Origin: Pieris napi
Taxonomy: Eukaryota > Arthropoda > Insecta > Lepidoptera > Pieridae
Direction: 5' to 3'
NCBI RefSeq assembly: GCF_905475465.1
Contig: NC_062242.1
Location: 9,761,501 to 9,825,500, forward strand
DNA length: 64,000 nt
This document shows positions 44,601 through 54,733 of this stretch, in pieces. The notes below the pieces were generated by a model. The model had not been told where the DNA came from and made no database searches. It saw nothing but the letters and a program-made list of their open reading frames with translations. Made by a program: the position numbers and the translations under genes. Within the stretch, counting starts at the first letter, position 1, and every line of letters starts with the position of its first letter.

Positions 44601-47600
44601 AATATTACTATATTTATTCTATAGTCAAATTGTTTTGAGTTTGTTACAAGGACTTTGATTTATTATTTCTATAGATTCCATTTCACTCTCTGCATAGGTA
44701 TTTTTATGTTCAAGAGAAAATTACGATCTCTCATTAAATATATAATTATTAATTTAAAAAAATCATGTGTCAGAGAAATCAATCGGACTTGCGGACACGG
44801 ATATTTTTCCGTCACTGTCTTAATGTTCTTTACGAATTTGTTTATCGCCGAACAAAGTCCGCCCATTTATCGCGTTTATGTTAATGTGTCATTCATTGTA
44901 ATTGTTTAAAGTTTTTTAACGTACACATTAAATACAACACGTATATTGGGGGGCTGTTGAACCTGGGTCATTCTGGCCGATTCTAGAAATATAAAAATTC
45001 ACACAGAAAATTCGTGCACTGCTAAAAATAACTCTAAATTCACTAATGCGTTAGTAAAAAGATCGTACCTCACCATCGTACCACACTACTGTCTCCTAAG
45101 TAAAATGCGTTGTTTAATAGCGTGATTTATTAAACAATGCATAAAGTATTTAGTATTTTTCTAACGGTATATAATCTAACATAAGCTCCTTATTCGCTTG
45201 TCAAGTGGTACAAAGTACAAACCTTCCCTTTTCTTGTCTATTCGCAATCTTAGCTCGGCACGTGACGTCATTTTCCCATCATGCTTGTGAATATGTTATC
45301 CCCGCTTATGTGATCTTTCTCCACGCTTTTGATAACGTAGACACCATTGTGTCAGATTTGTTGGTACGTACCTACAGGGTATACAGTTTATCACATACAG
45401 AGTCTTGGTCTCAACTGGTGTTCGCCATTGACAATATTTCTTTTAGGCTTCTGTTCAATATTATGACACTATCTGGTCAATATATTATTGAACCTTGTTG
45501 TATGTAGAAAAAAATATAAACGATTTTAAAACAAATGGTGACTTTCACCAGTATAATACTCGATACAGAACTAATTTGAGCGGACGACCAACCAGGCTCC
45601 AAAAGATAAACCACTCCTTACATGGAAATTGTATTCGTTACAACAAACTAATAAATTAGAGAATTATCAAATAAATTCAAAGCTCTCGTTAAACGTAAAC
45701 TAATTAATAAAGCTTTTTATAAATTTGACAAATATTTAAATGATCCTAATCCTTGGGATTGAATTGCACCAGTTCAAACAATTTGTATGACTCATAACTT
45801 AGCGATTAAAGTGTCGGAAAGTTTCTTGCCAGTTCTTCTTGCCCGCTCTACGCCCTTGACTTGGGAACTAGTAGTAATTGTAAATGTAGAATTAATTTAA
45901 CTTGTTTCTGACGATTCATAAGTGTACTTGTTTACCTATATGATCAAGTTATTTTGCGTTTGAGTTTGTGACTTATACATCTATCCTGTGCACCAACAGA
46001 CGGTAATACCACCTCAGGGTTAAAAGTTAATACTATTTGTAATAAATTGATATGGAAAATTACGATTTACTTAGTATTTCTTAACAGAGAATATCGCTAT
46101 AGCTTAAGATTAACGACTAGCGATAAGTGTTAATGACTTTGATAACAATGTGGAAAATTTTAACGTATTTGTATTCATTTAATAAATTTATTTATTTATA
46201 AAAACTTGCCAACGCACACTGATACATTGATAAAAGAAAAAAAATACAATGTGTCAAGCACTTACAGGCAAACATAGCATATAAGAAGTAATAAAATTAA
46301 TTAAGCAAAACAATAATATAATTTAAATAAACATTAAACGAAAATCGCTCTCAAAATGTGAGGTGAACAACTATGGATGTCCAGATCCAGCTCGTTTAAC
46401 AGAATGCTCAATCTGGGGGTCTAGCCATATTGGTGTCGAAAAGTATTCTACATACACTACCGCTTTTGCGTAATCGTACTGTCGAAAACGCTTCATTCGT
46501 AGCCAAGAGGCATGTCGATACATTACCGCAAAGTCGACAGCGTAGATGCGAGCTGCTGTTCGTAGCACCTTATTCCGTCATATTGTCTCTGGGTTAAATG
46601 TATTCCTAATGTCACTTTTATAAACAAATAAAAGTTAAAACTACAATATTATTGTAAATTTGCAATAATTGCAAATTCCAATTATTGGAAGCTGCAAAAG
46701 GGACATTAGAATGTCAGCAAGGTCGGAACAATTTTCGATTTAAGTGGAATTTACGGAAGGTGCAAAGTGAATAGGTATATGAATTTTAATTGCATGTTTA
46801 AATTAATTATGGTTTGTTTCATGTTTTCTCAGAAATTTTAGGCTAAATACAAATAAATACAATATTTTGAAATTGCATAATTGCGATATATAATAATTAG
46901 TACCTAGTACTCATACTTTGATATTTTTAGGATTTGACCTCACAACTTATCTGCAAAATGAAGAAGCAACATGTTTAGTTACCGCTTAGAAGAAACAATA
47001 GAAATAGTACTGTGGATTGATAAATAAAGAGTGAAAATAAGGTTGACTAGAAGTTGATAAATTCCAAGGAATTAAAAAAACAATAGAAAAAAACGTAGAC
47101 TAGTGTGAACACTGAAATTAGAGATTCAATTTGAAAGCAGATTTATATATCAGTATAGATTTTATCAGTGATTTGCTACTAGTTAATATGTAAATGCAAA
47201 AATCTGTTTAAGTAAGAAATGAATAAACATTGTATGTTATGTATTTGTCAGTTTTATTTTTGGTAATTTACCTATGTCTTCTCTAGTAGGAAAAGCCATT
47301 AAAGTGGTTAACAATATTAGTTTATTTTACAAGAATATACAGATAATGCATATATGAATGAGCCGTACCTACTAATAGTTAGGTATATTAAACAAACAGG
47401 TAGCAAAATAAAAATGTTTCAGTTATGGTTATTTTTTATTAAAATAAGGCACCAAATATCTTCCTTAACATAATTCAGTCTACATAGAAAAATAAGCACA
47501 TAAGTTGTTACATAAACAACTTATTAAACAATACAGACATTACTACTGAACACACACAGGTGCACCAAATTCAATGCATTACTACCTAATGTAGATGTAT

Positions 47601-50600
47601 TCATATTTATATATGTAGATAATTAACTAATAAATGTAAGTGTTAATTTGCAGCAATGTCAATATCTTGTTTGTGTGCTGTCATATACAAAAAATGGTTC
47701 AATTCATAAAACCTAATGTTAGATGTTGTGATGATTTCATAAAATTACTATGATACCTACAGTTACTATGAATACATCCTGGGTGATTAAAAATTAGAGA
47801 TTGTTTCCTTAACACAACAATTGTAAATAATAATAGTTATTGTAAAGATATAATTCTTCCCAAAATCTACAAATGCAGTTTGTTTATAATTATATCTCAT
47901 TAACATTCAAACTGCTGAACTTATTAAGATTAAATGTAGAGGAACATAGTTTCAGTTACTGTTTTCTGTTCATGAGGTAATGTTACTTAACCAACCATTA
48001 TTTCATACTCCACTTGTCTTATTTTTTACATTATTCATAAAATGCTTCATTCCCCTTTATCAAATTCATTTTCAGGTACGTAATATAACACTTAAATTAA
48101 TTAAAAGATAAGACTTTAATAAATCTTGTCCATTTGTGGGTTTTTTTAATATTTTTTCAGTTGTCTTATTAGCTTCTATTTTTCTGAAAAGAAAATATTT
48201 TAGTTAGTACTTTGATCAAATAGAAAACTGACAAACTAAACTGTAAGATCGGTCCAAGGTTTGTTCAATAGGTAACTTTAATATTAAAACTCTTTACTTA
48301 ATTCAAAACTTAAAAATATACTTAATTTGTCACTTTGCTGCTTATTGTCAATTAAAGTTATTAATAACCAAACAATGTCAGTAACTCCCAAGGGACTTGA
48401 ATTCAAACTTCTCATTCATTAACAATATTATAATAAAGTCTCCAGTATATTGACTTAGTAAATAATTAAAGAAAATATCTGCTTACCATTACTTAGTATT
48501 GCTCACTAGATTTTATATTTCCAAAGTTCATAAAGTATAATCCACTTTATTTCATTAATTTAAATCAATATTATATCATTAGCTTCTATTATAATTACAA
48601 TAAAATATATTTAGAACTTCTAATTATGTTCATTAGTGACTGCTTTCTCATCTGAAATATACAAATAAAATGTACAATCATTTTACTTTGCGATTTCATA
48701 ATATATGCAATATTAAATGGTATATGTATTTTTCAAATTAAACAACAATTTCATGAACTTACATGCAATATAAATATCAATAAAAGATATCCAATATAAC
48801 TAGGATTTGCCTCTACTAATTTGCTGATTTTCTTGATATTTTCATATTTATCTGTGTCTATTATGTTATCCTCGCATTGATTCATAGAAAAACTAAAACT
48901 CTTAACTTAAAAATATTAACTCTAGTTTAAATTATTATAATTACACGAGAACGTTAAAAAAAGACAGATAACAATTAAAACCAGTCCACAATATGACATG
49001 TTTTTAAAACGGTATTTGTACTGAATTATTGCAAACAGCAGCTTTTGAGATCACGCTAAAACATGGCGGAGAAACGCCGTTTTTTCTACACTGCCGAAAC
49101 ATTAATTGGCCGTTGGCTACCGAATAGCGTAAGCGTTAATGTGTGTCTTTTCGTAGCACCGTCATGGCGTCGCTTATTGTATCCCGACTCACGCCTTTAG
49201 GGCCTAGGCTACCGACTGTCGACACGAGCTGTCATTTTCATACAAATTTAGTTTTCGACTTTCTACATACACTACTGTTAAGCCATCTTGGCTAGACCCC
49301 CTGGACATCGATGAATTTCGGCCAAAACGCGTTCTCGGGAAAGGAGGGATAAATGGAATGATGGGATGTCTGGGATATCTACTGGACTAATTAATATAAC
49401 TGTTTAATTTAGTAACATTTTTCGTTTGTATGGACCGTATATTAGTGAGTGGGTGAATGGAGATCAGATAAGGCTATAAATGGCAAAAATCAATGTATAT
49501 GACGATGTAATCGTTCATATAGTGTAATAAATCATGGATTTATGAGTGGCTAATCACGCGTCGAGGTTCAGATATTCCACGAGACAATTCACTATCAATA
49601 TGATTGCCATACTAATGGGCTTTCATCTGCAAAACATTTCATACGATGATTGATTAGATTTTTAAAGTCAAGGTGCTTTTACAGCGTAACAATTTTTTTA
49701 CTTAAACAAAAACTTAAAAATCCATGTAATGATGTTAAAAAAAAATTTTTTTTTCTAAATCATCATATAATCGTTTTAATCAATTTGTTTAGATTGATTT
49801 AATTGATTTAATCAATTTGTTTAAAAAAAATTTATCAACAAATGGCGGGAATTTTTTTTTTTGCAAATCAATAAATATCTTGTATTAATAAAAAAACGAT
49901 TATATGATGATTTAGAAAAAAAAAATTTTTTTTAACATCATTACATGGATTTTTAAGTTTTTGTTTAAGTAAAAAAATTGTTATAAACAAAGTATAAATA
50001 TTTTTTTAACTTTTATGGCACGATCTTGTTAAGTATGTATGTAAGAAAGGCTCTACGAAGCGAAATATTTTTACGACCATTATTTAAACATTTTTTTTCA
50101 CTTACAATTAAGACGGTCGTTCGAGAAAATTTCGTTAGTTAACAATTATTTAACTTGTTGAAAAATTAACTTTAAGTAAAATTTTCAACGGGAATAAATT
50201 AATTATAGTGTTCAGAACACACCATAATTTTTTCAAATTTAAAAAAAAATATTCAATACCTTAAATAAATTAATTAATGTGCCGTAGTCGCTTTTGACGC
50301 CACGCGCGAATCCTAAAAATGTCACCCGCAGACCTATTTTCAGCGTTAAATTAACATTATAAATAATGAAGATAGAGTTCTGAGAGTCAGGAGTTTTTTA
50401 TTAGAAATTTCCTCCTCTTTCAGAATCTTTATTTGAAATTTCTTAAATATTAATAGTTTATTAAATATTGGCAAAAAACTAAATGCTATTATTTTTTCAT
50501 CTTTAATGGTCTATAACTTTTGCAATTTTTTATGTGCTAATACACGCTTTTAGCACATTTTTCTAGACGTCATTCCGGATCCAATGAGCTATCGCACATA

Positions 50601-51437
50601 ATTTTAAGAGTAGTATCTCTATTTTGTTCCATTTTCAACTTGTCGACTAGACTATTTGATAATTAAACTACTGTGGCACAATATATTATATTGTGTGACT
50701 AGGGATGAAACAAGGCTATTTCTAACGAGGGCGAGAGTTGACTGCCCGATCGAAGTATAGGAAACCTTATCGTTACTCTTCAATTGCACAATGAAACAAA
50801 ACTTTTAACGGTTGGACCTTAACAGCAAAATGCGATGACAACTCTTGCCCTCGTCAGAAATAGCCAAGTTACACCCCTAGTCACACAATATATTCGTTTA
50901 CTATAATAAGGATTACATTAAGTTTTTATATTTAATATTAGTATACTGTCTCCGACGGAGTAAACGCCAATGAATGCTAGAACGTACACTAATAAAATCC
51001 AGGTCGTGATAACCTACTTGTTTTTATATCGGTTAAAAATTAATTACGGTTGCCTGTCCTTTAGTAGAGCAATACTTTACGCTCTTTGTCTACTGTTTTA
51101 CATTTAAAAAACAATGTTAACTGTCAGACATTTTTGGTTATCTTTTGTATGATATATCTCTATTTTTAAAAAAAATCTTATTTAATAAGCAATAATCAAC
51201 GCGTGATTTCAAACCCTCATCTCCCGCACGGTGAAGGAATACAGCGTGAGGAAAGAAGCATGCTAGTACTTTAAAGTATGATTATTTAAACGTGGCTTGA
51301 GGTGTCTGCATTACGTACGTTAAGACCTTAATAAAGGTTGTAAATTTGTTTCAGGTGAAGAAATGCCGGTGCGCGAGGGTGTGGGGAAGTCGCTGGTGGG
51401 AGCCATTGATGATGGGACCAAGACTGTCAGATTTGTT
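38609..51437 (+). CDS. Glycerol-kinase-like FGGY kinase, N-terminal exons only
   Basis: Exon 1 coding part 38609-38618 (ATG plus 7 bases, donor GTAAGA) and exon 2 51355-51437 (acceptor TTTCAG, donor GTAAGT). They join in frame (phase 1) to give about 31 residues: MDEGEEMPVREGVGKSLVGA, then IDDGTKTVRFV. The G-A-I-D-x-G-T-x-x-x-R-F pattern is the N-terminal phosphate-binding loop of FGGY kinases, closest in memory to insect glycerol kinases. Glycerol kinase makes glycerol-3-phosphate in the cytosol. Asp and Lys in DDGTKTVRF differ from the usual (Q/E)GTSS, a variation I believe occurs in insect paralogues. Intron 1 is 12.7 kb; the remaining exons lie beyond the window, past the nested transposon. 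An alternative start is the ATG at 51363 in exon 2. Confidence 0.65.
39339..39632 (+). repeat. Minisatellite, ~47-bp unit, alternating dimer
   Basis: About six units of GGGTCTAAATTTACATTTAC plus CACCAAAGTAAAATAGCTAA plus AAAATTA. Successive units alternate between GTAAATTAGC and GTAAAATAGC, so the effective period is a dimer of about 94 bp. Unit 2 is about 7 bases short. It lies in kinase intron 1. Confidence 0.9.
39683..39988. repeat. Tandem duplication of a palindromic MITE
   Basis: Unit GGCCGATTTACATTATCTTA...with complementary end CTAAGATAATGTAAATCGGCC. Copies start at 39683 and 39838 (period 155) and appear identical where they overlap. Only the second copy keeps the full right terminal repeat. 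Each unit can fold over most of its length (GTGTTTAGGAGAGTGCTTTA against its complement). Confidence 0.9.
39989..40768. other. Intron sequence, nothing recognised
   Basis: AT-rich part of kinase intron 1 between the palindromic duplication and the SINE. No ORF or named repeat. Confidence 0.35.
40784..41073 (+). repeat. Best-preserved tRNA-derived SINE
   Basis: 290 bp. A box TGGCCTAATGGATTAAGCGT and B box GGTTCGATCCC are spaced as in a tRNA. A unique body follows and an end GACCTAAAAAGGTTGTGCGC. Flanked by an imperfect 15-bp target duplication (40769-40783 and 41074-41088, one mismatch). Copies at 1087, 4620, 24830 and 32290. Transcribed by RNA polymerase III if active; mobilised by a LINE in trans. 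Confidence 0.88.
41182..41737. mobile_element. Foldback MITE (family F), copy 2, with nested insert
   Basis: The same arms as copy 1 (CACCGTAAAATTGTAAACAC start, TTTACAATTTTACG end) in opposite orientation. The spacer is interrupted by a second element at 41373-41600. Removing that element leaves the same spacer as copy 1. Confidence 0.88.
41373..41600. mobile_element. Nested Harbinger-like MITE with TTA duplication
   Basis: 228 bp with ends GGGTCTGTTTCACAATGTAC and the complement GTGAAACAGACCC, flanked by TTA at 41370-41372 and 41601-41603. The TTA and GGG ends fit PIF/Harbinger. The uninterrupted sequence TAACTTAG in copy 1 near 24330 is the empty target. No ORF. Confidence 0.88.
42008..42500 (-). 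mobile_element. 3'-terminal fragment of the 8.7 kb LINE family
   Basis: The complement of 12100-12540 with few differences. It includes the end of the RT ORF (frame disrupted by small changes), the 3' UTR with TCTCGGCCTACACCCTCTGT, and the terminal ATGGAACATAAGATACAGGT block. 5'-truncated insertion in kinase intron 1. Confidence 0.9.
42531..43621. other. Intron sequence, nothing firm
   Basis: Direct words CGCGTTATA near 42990 and 43130 hint at a decayed DNA element, but no boundaries can be drawn. The frame at 42909-43160 is not supported. Confidence 0.3.
43622..43766. mobile_element. Foldback MITE (family F), single arm
   Basis: One arm only: GATTACAATCTATCGAATAA through CTCGCGAGATAG to GTTTACAATTTTACGGTGAC. 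The partner arm is missing. Confidence 0.75.
43767..45639. other. Intron sequence, nothing recognised
   Basis: AT-rich. Open frames of 84 (44655-44909, +) and 100 codons (45205-45507, +) lack motifs or splice support. Confidence 0.35.
45640..45975 (+). mobile_element. LINE 3' end (family B) with ORF tail
   Basis: A short in-frame tail ends DPNPWD and stop (45761-45763), resembling the end of the EN-RT ORF at 12323. It is followed by the family B 3' UTR (TGCCAGTTCTTCTTGCCCGC, TACGCCCTTGACTTGGGAAC). This ties the family B repeats to a LINE of the same clade as the 8.7 kb element. Confidence 0.65.
45976..48594. other. Intron sequence, very AT-rich
   Basis: No supported gene. The left part of 47.4-48.6 kb may be 3' UTR of the antisense small gene. 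The minus frame 46371-46568 is unassigned. Confidence 0.3.
48595..48885 (-). CDS. Small single-pass membrane protein, unknown
   Basis: Two exons on the minus strand: 48763-48885 and 48595-48651, phase 0 (donor GTAAGT, acceptor TTTCAG), giving 59 residues. A charged N-terminus (MNQCEDNIIDTDKYENIKKI) is followed by a hydrophobic segment (YIGYLLLIFIL) and a basic tail (MRKQSLMNIIRSSK). The pattern is that of a tail-anchored or single-span microprotein. No family recognised. It lies in antisense inside kinase intron 1, with a more GC-rich start region at 49050-49220 that could be its promoter. Confidence 0.45.
48886..49685. other. Upstream region of the small antisense gene
   Basis: Contains a GC-richer stretch (ACATGGCGGAGAAACGCCGT, 49062-49081; CACCGTCATGGCGTCGC near 49160). 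The CATGGCGG word resembles a YY1-type start-site element. Nothing else is recognised. Confidence 0.3.
49686..49984. mobile_element. Long foldback element
   Basis: Inverted arms of about 95 bp: GTAACAATTTTTTTACTTAA at left and its near-complement at right. Both contain AATCCATGTAATGATGTTAA and AAATCATCATATAATCG or their complements. The spacer is about 105 bp with repeated TTAATCAATTTGTTTA words. No ORF. Confidence 0.85.
49985..50683. other. Intron sequence, nothing recognised
   Basis: AT-rich. No gene or clear repeat. Confidence 0.35.
50684..50893. mobile_element. MITE with ~50-bp imperfect terminal inverted repeats
   Basis: The left arm reads TTGTGTGACTAGGGATGAAA, then GGCTATTTCTAACGAGGGCG and AGAGTTG. 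The right arm is the complement (CAACTCTTGCCCTCGTCAGA...CCCTAGTCACACAA), with a few mismatches. Flanking ATAT words may be the target duplication. Confidence 0.7.
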
Positions 51438-51504
51438 GTAAGTAAATGGTTATAATACGAAGAATCGTAATAGATATATATTGTCTCGAAAATAAGGAGG
51501 ACCT

Positions 51505-51685
51505 AACCTTAGCAATTAAAGAGTGGCGAAGTTTCTTGCCAGTTCTTCTTGCACGCTCTACGCCCTTGACTTGCGATCTGGTAGTAAATGTAAATTTACA
51601 ATTAATTTAACTTCTTTTTTGACGTTCATAAGTGTACTTGTTTACCTATATGAACAAAGATATTTTAAGTTTGAGATTAAACTCT
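51505..51685 (+). repeat. Family B 3' UTR fragment
   Basis: Contains AAGAGTGGCGAAGTTTCTTG, CCAGTTCTTCTTGCACGCTC and CTTGTTTACCTATATGAACA as in 45.6-45.9 kb. It begins 67 bases after the kinase exon 2 donor. Confidence 0.65.
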
Positions 51686-52325
51686 TGTAATGTACTCGCA
51701 AATCCTAGGATGAGATTCAGAAATGAGTTGATCACGATCGAAAGTCCCGTTGGTAAAAATCCCAAATGTTTTTGACGTTAGGAAATGTCGTGTGTTAATA
51801 TAAATATGACTTAATTTTTGCGTAAAATTATCAGTATGATGGATAATACTAGATTGTTGTGTCCTTGACTGATAATGTATGAGCTAGTTAATGAGGATTA
51901 TTATTATATTATTATCTCTGCTAATTACGATTAAATGTCTAAAACTCATGTATATTTCTATGTATTGTGATCATTACTGAAATTCTTGCACCGACTTGCT
52001 TCTTTGACACCACTCAATCGTCAGATTGTCTCAGTGCATTGGATATGTTGAGAACTATAATTGTTAATAATAAAAGCTCATTAATATGTAGCTTATTTAA
52101 TTTTTAACCTAATTCTTTTAAAGTTCGATAATGTTAACATGGTGAATATGTGCTTTCCATATATTAATGCCAGTAAGTAAAAGTTATCAGTAAATATAAA
52201 AGTCATGCAGGCTAACTTAGTAACTTATTGAAAGGTCTTAATAAAACAATGTATATTCGTATCTAGAAAATATAATTCTAGGCTTAAATAAATGTGACAC
52301 AAACTTAGGAACAACTGATATGATA
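51686..52325. other. Kinase intron 2, nothing recognised
   Basis: AT-rich sequence between the family B fragment and the LTR element. Confidence 0.35.
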
Positions 52326-52608
52326 AGTTTTGTTACCTGTACTATTAATATAATATCGTACTGTTACGACTCCCCAATGCATCCTATATTGCTGACATAC
52401 CCTAAGCCCTATCCTCGTCATCATTTCTTCCCATGCACAAACAACCTCTCATTTTCCCATCCAGCCAGTCGATCTCCTAGCTCCTGTCCGAACAGACGTG
52501 CTAATTTTTAATACTATTTCCTTTGTATTTCTAAATCAATATATTTGTAATTGAATTCATTAAATCTTTTTTTTTAAAAAGATCTTATTATTGTTCTGTG
52601 TAACAATT
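52326..52608 (+). repeat. Putative 5' LTR of the gypsy element
   Basis: AGTTTTGTTACCTG at the left and TGTGTAACAATT at the right are short complementary ends of the kind seen in this group. They are followed by a primer-site-like TGGTGGCAGCG at 52609-52619. Boundaries are tentative because the partner LTR is outside the window. The tRNA primer is not assigned. Confidence 0.4.
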
Positions 52609-52806
52609 GGTGGCAGCGAAAAGGGATTTTTATAAATCTCGCGTACCCTCCGAGTAGAAGTATCCGCGAAAAGTCCAGTTCCGAAAAATCTAAATTCGAA
52701 AGTGCAAAGTTTAAAGTGAAAAGTCTCATAGTGCTATACCCAGAAGTGCAAAAACGAAAGTGTTTTTAAGTGCAGTGCTCTAAGTAAAATCGGCTAATTG
52801 CCAAAT

Positions 52807-52850
52807 ATGTGTAAAATCGTTGCATATTGCATTATTGTGTTCCTGAACCT
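52807..52850 (+). CDS. Leader exon, probable env signal-peptide exon
   Basis: A short frame opening with an ATG at 52807. It encodes a basic residue or two and then an uninterrupted hydrophobic run (AYCIIVFLNL) up to a strong donor GTAAGT at 52851. It leaves in phase 2. The acceptor TTTCAG at 62744-62749 opens an exon whose first base completes the codon and leads directly into the env frame. Errantivirus env is known to be made from a spliced subgenomic RNA. That this exon supplies the signal peptide is inference from frame and hydrophobicity. Confidence 0.5.
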
Positions 52851-53075
52851 GTAAGTGATTTAATTTTAATAACTATATTATCCAGCGTTATCTGTCTCGC
52901 GTCGCGTCGAGAGGAAGCTCCAGTCTCGCCATTGTTTATAATAAGATAAAACTGTATTAGTTACACCATAACAACAGACTCTAATTCGACGAATTAATAT
53001 TTCTTAATACTGCTACTTATTTTGTGCATCCTATTTACGCATATATTTCTTATATAAGTTCTAAATTTTGTTAAA

Positions 53076-53924
53076 ATGTCCACAAAGAAAGATGTCGAAT
53101 TAAGGTCTGAGAGTAGTATGTCCGAAAAATTAGAGACAAGTGTGTTATTGAAGTTCATAAAACCTTTTGACGGATCTCGTGATAAGTTATGTTCATTTAT
53201 AAATAATTGCGATAATGCTTTTAAATTAGCCTCTCAAAGTCAAAAGCCCCTTTTGCTAAATTATATACTATGCCAACTCGAAAACAAAGCTGAAACCGCT
53301 GCGTCCATTAAAGACTTTGAAAGCTGGGAACAGCTGAGCCAATTTTTACAATCTCAATTTGGAGAGCGCAAGCATTATGCACATTTATTGTTAGACCTAC
53401 AAGAGAGCCAACAGCTCCCTAACGAATCGGTTAGCCAATACTCCTTGAGAGTGGAATCTAGCCTTTATAAATTATTAACCGAGATCTCACTATCTAATAA
53501 GAAAAAGGTCGAACTGTCTGGTAAGATATCCGCTATGGAAGAATTGGCCTTACACAGTTTCATAATGGGCCTTACCCCTAAAATCTCTAATTTTGTTAGG
53601 ATGAAAAACCCACAGAGCCTTAATGAGGCCACTAACCAGGCTATTTTAGAGGAAAAAATGCAAATGCTTTTAGAAACTAAAACGTCTCAGACCAATAAAC
53701 AAAATCCCAAATCCTATCCTATGCGCGACGGACGCCCTGTACATAATTTAAATAAACAACCGGCTCCCATATGTCGATACTGTAAGTTCCCGGGACACGT
53801 AATTAAAAAAATTGTAGGAAACGCGAATATAATAATAATCGCAATCGTAGTAACTTCAACCGTGCTAGCGACGGCAATAACAGCAACAACAACTTCCAAC
53901 GCCCCACTACAAGTCGTACAATGA
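53076..53924 (+). CDS. gag: Gypsy gag, C-terminus altered by a frame change
   Basis: 282 codons from ATG 53076. A capsid-like helical region (about residues 30-210) contains LNYILCQLENKAETAASI and SQYSLRVESSLYKLL, followed by the start of a zinc knuckle at about 233 (CRYCKFPGH). A run of seven A (53805-53811) follows. Directly after it the zinc-knuckle's last Cys is not in the gag frame, and the tail becomes hydrophobic and unlike gag. The other frame supplies a Cys at the right place and a basic, Asn-rich tail open to a stop at 54005-54007. This is most simply an indel in the A run. The protein would still assemble capsid but lack a complete nucleic-acid-binding knuckle. Confidence 0.8.
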   Translation: MSTKKDVELRSESSMSEKLETSVLLKFIKPFDGSRDKLCSFINNCDNAFKLASQSQKPLLLNYILCQLENKAETAASIKDFESWEQLSQFLQSQFGERKHYAHLLLDLQESQQLPNESVSQYSLRVESSLYKLLTEISLSNKKKVELSGKISAMEELALHSFIMGLTPKISNFVRMKNPQSLNEATNQAILEEKMQMLLETKTSQTNKQNPKSYPMRDGRPVHNLNKQPAPICRYCKFPGHVIKKIVGNANIIIIAIVVTSTVLATAITATTTSNAPLQVVQ

Positions 53925-54028
53925 AATTTCCTCACCAGAACAGGGTTCATCACCTAGCAGATGATGAACGCGGACAAGACGAGACGGATGATCATTTAAA
54001 CGAATAAGGGACTCACAGCGGTGCCCTG

Positions 54029-54031
54029 TGA
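54029..54031. repeat. Left TGA target duplication of Harbinger
   Basis: TGA before the element; the same triplet occurs at 58071-58073. Three-base duplications are the PIF/Harbinger rule (usually TWA). Confidence 0.75.
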
Positions 54032-54733
54032 GGGTGAGATCTATAGTCCGCACTTGGACTTTGCTCAGACTTACCTTACGAAAAACTTTGCTTAGTGTAC
54101 ACTAAGGTTAAACTATGATTTCGTATTTATAGACATTTTAACGGTTAGATTAAGCTAAGCCCAAGCTAAGACAGCAAATGTCAAAATACAAATTGATGTT
54201 TCATTTCATGCAATACTTTGTTTATTATCCTTTAAAAAAGTAAACAATAACAAATATTTAAACATCTAAAACGGTACACATATATCTTCAATTTATTGCT
54301 ATTTATGTATTTATTTATTTTATTATTGCAATAACTAGAAATTTACGAGTAACCTTTAGAAAATGTATTTAAAGATGGCAATAATTTTGTTACGTAGAAC
54401 GGATCGCATTGTTTTGGCAACAGCAACAGAGAACTTGTATCAACAATTCAAAAGTTTCAACCGCTTTTTCACTTCTCTGTTTCTGTTTGTTTGAGCATAT
54501 AAATATTTATTAAAACAACGACTGGCTTTGTGACTTGGACCTGTACCGATCCCGTATACCTACTTAAGACCTACGCTTTCCTGAAGGACTGTGACGTTTT
54601 GTGTTTTGGCTTTGATACGAATTTTCAATATCGAAAGTGACAATGGAGAATATAGAGAGAGTTCTAACTTCAATAGAAAACATTGAAACGTTAGGAACTG
54701 CAGCCGATATGAATCCCCGTATGCCTAAGCTAT

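Noticed and set aside
45205..45507. 100-codon ORF in kinase intron 1
   Set aside because: No motif, no splice support and not related to the kinase.
46371..46568. 65-codon minus ORF
   Set aside because: Isolated and without recognisable family; might be a transposon scrap but cannot be supported.
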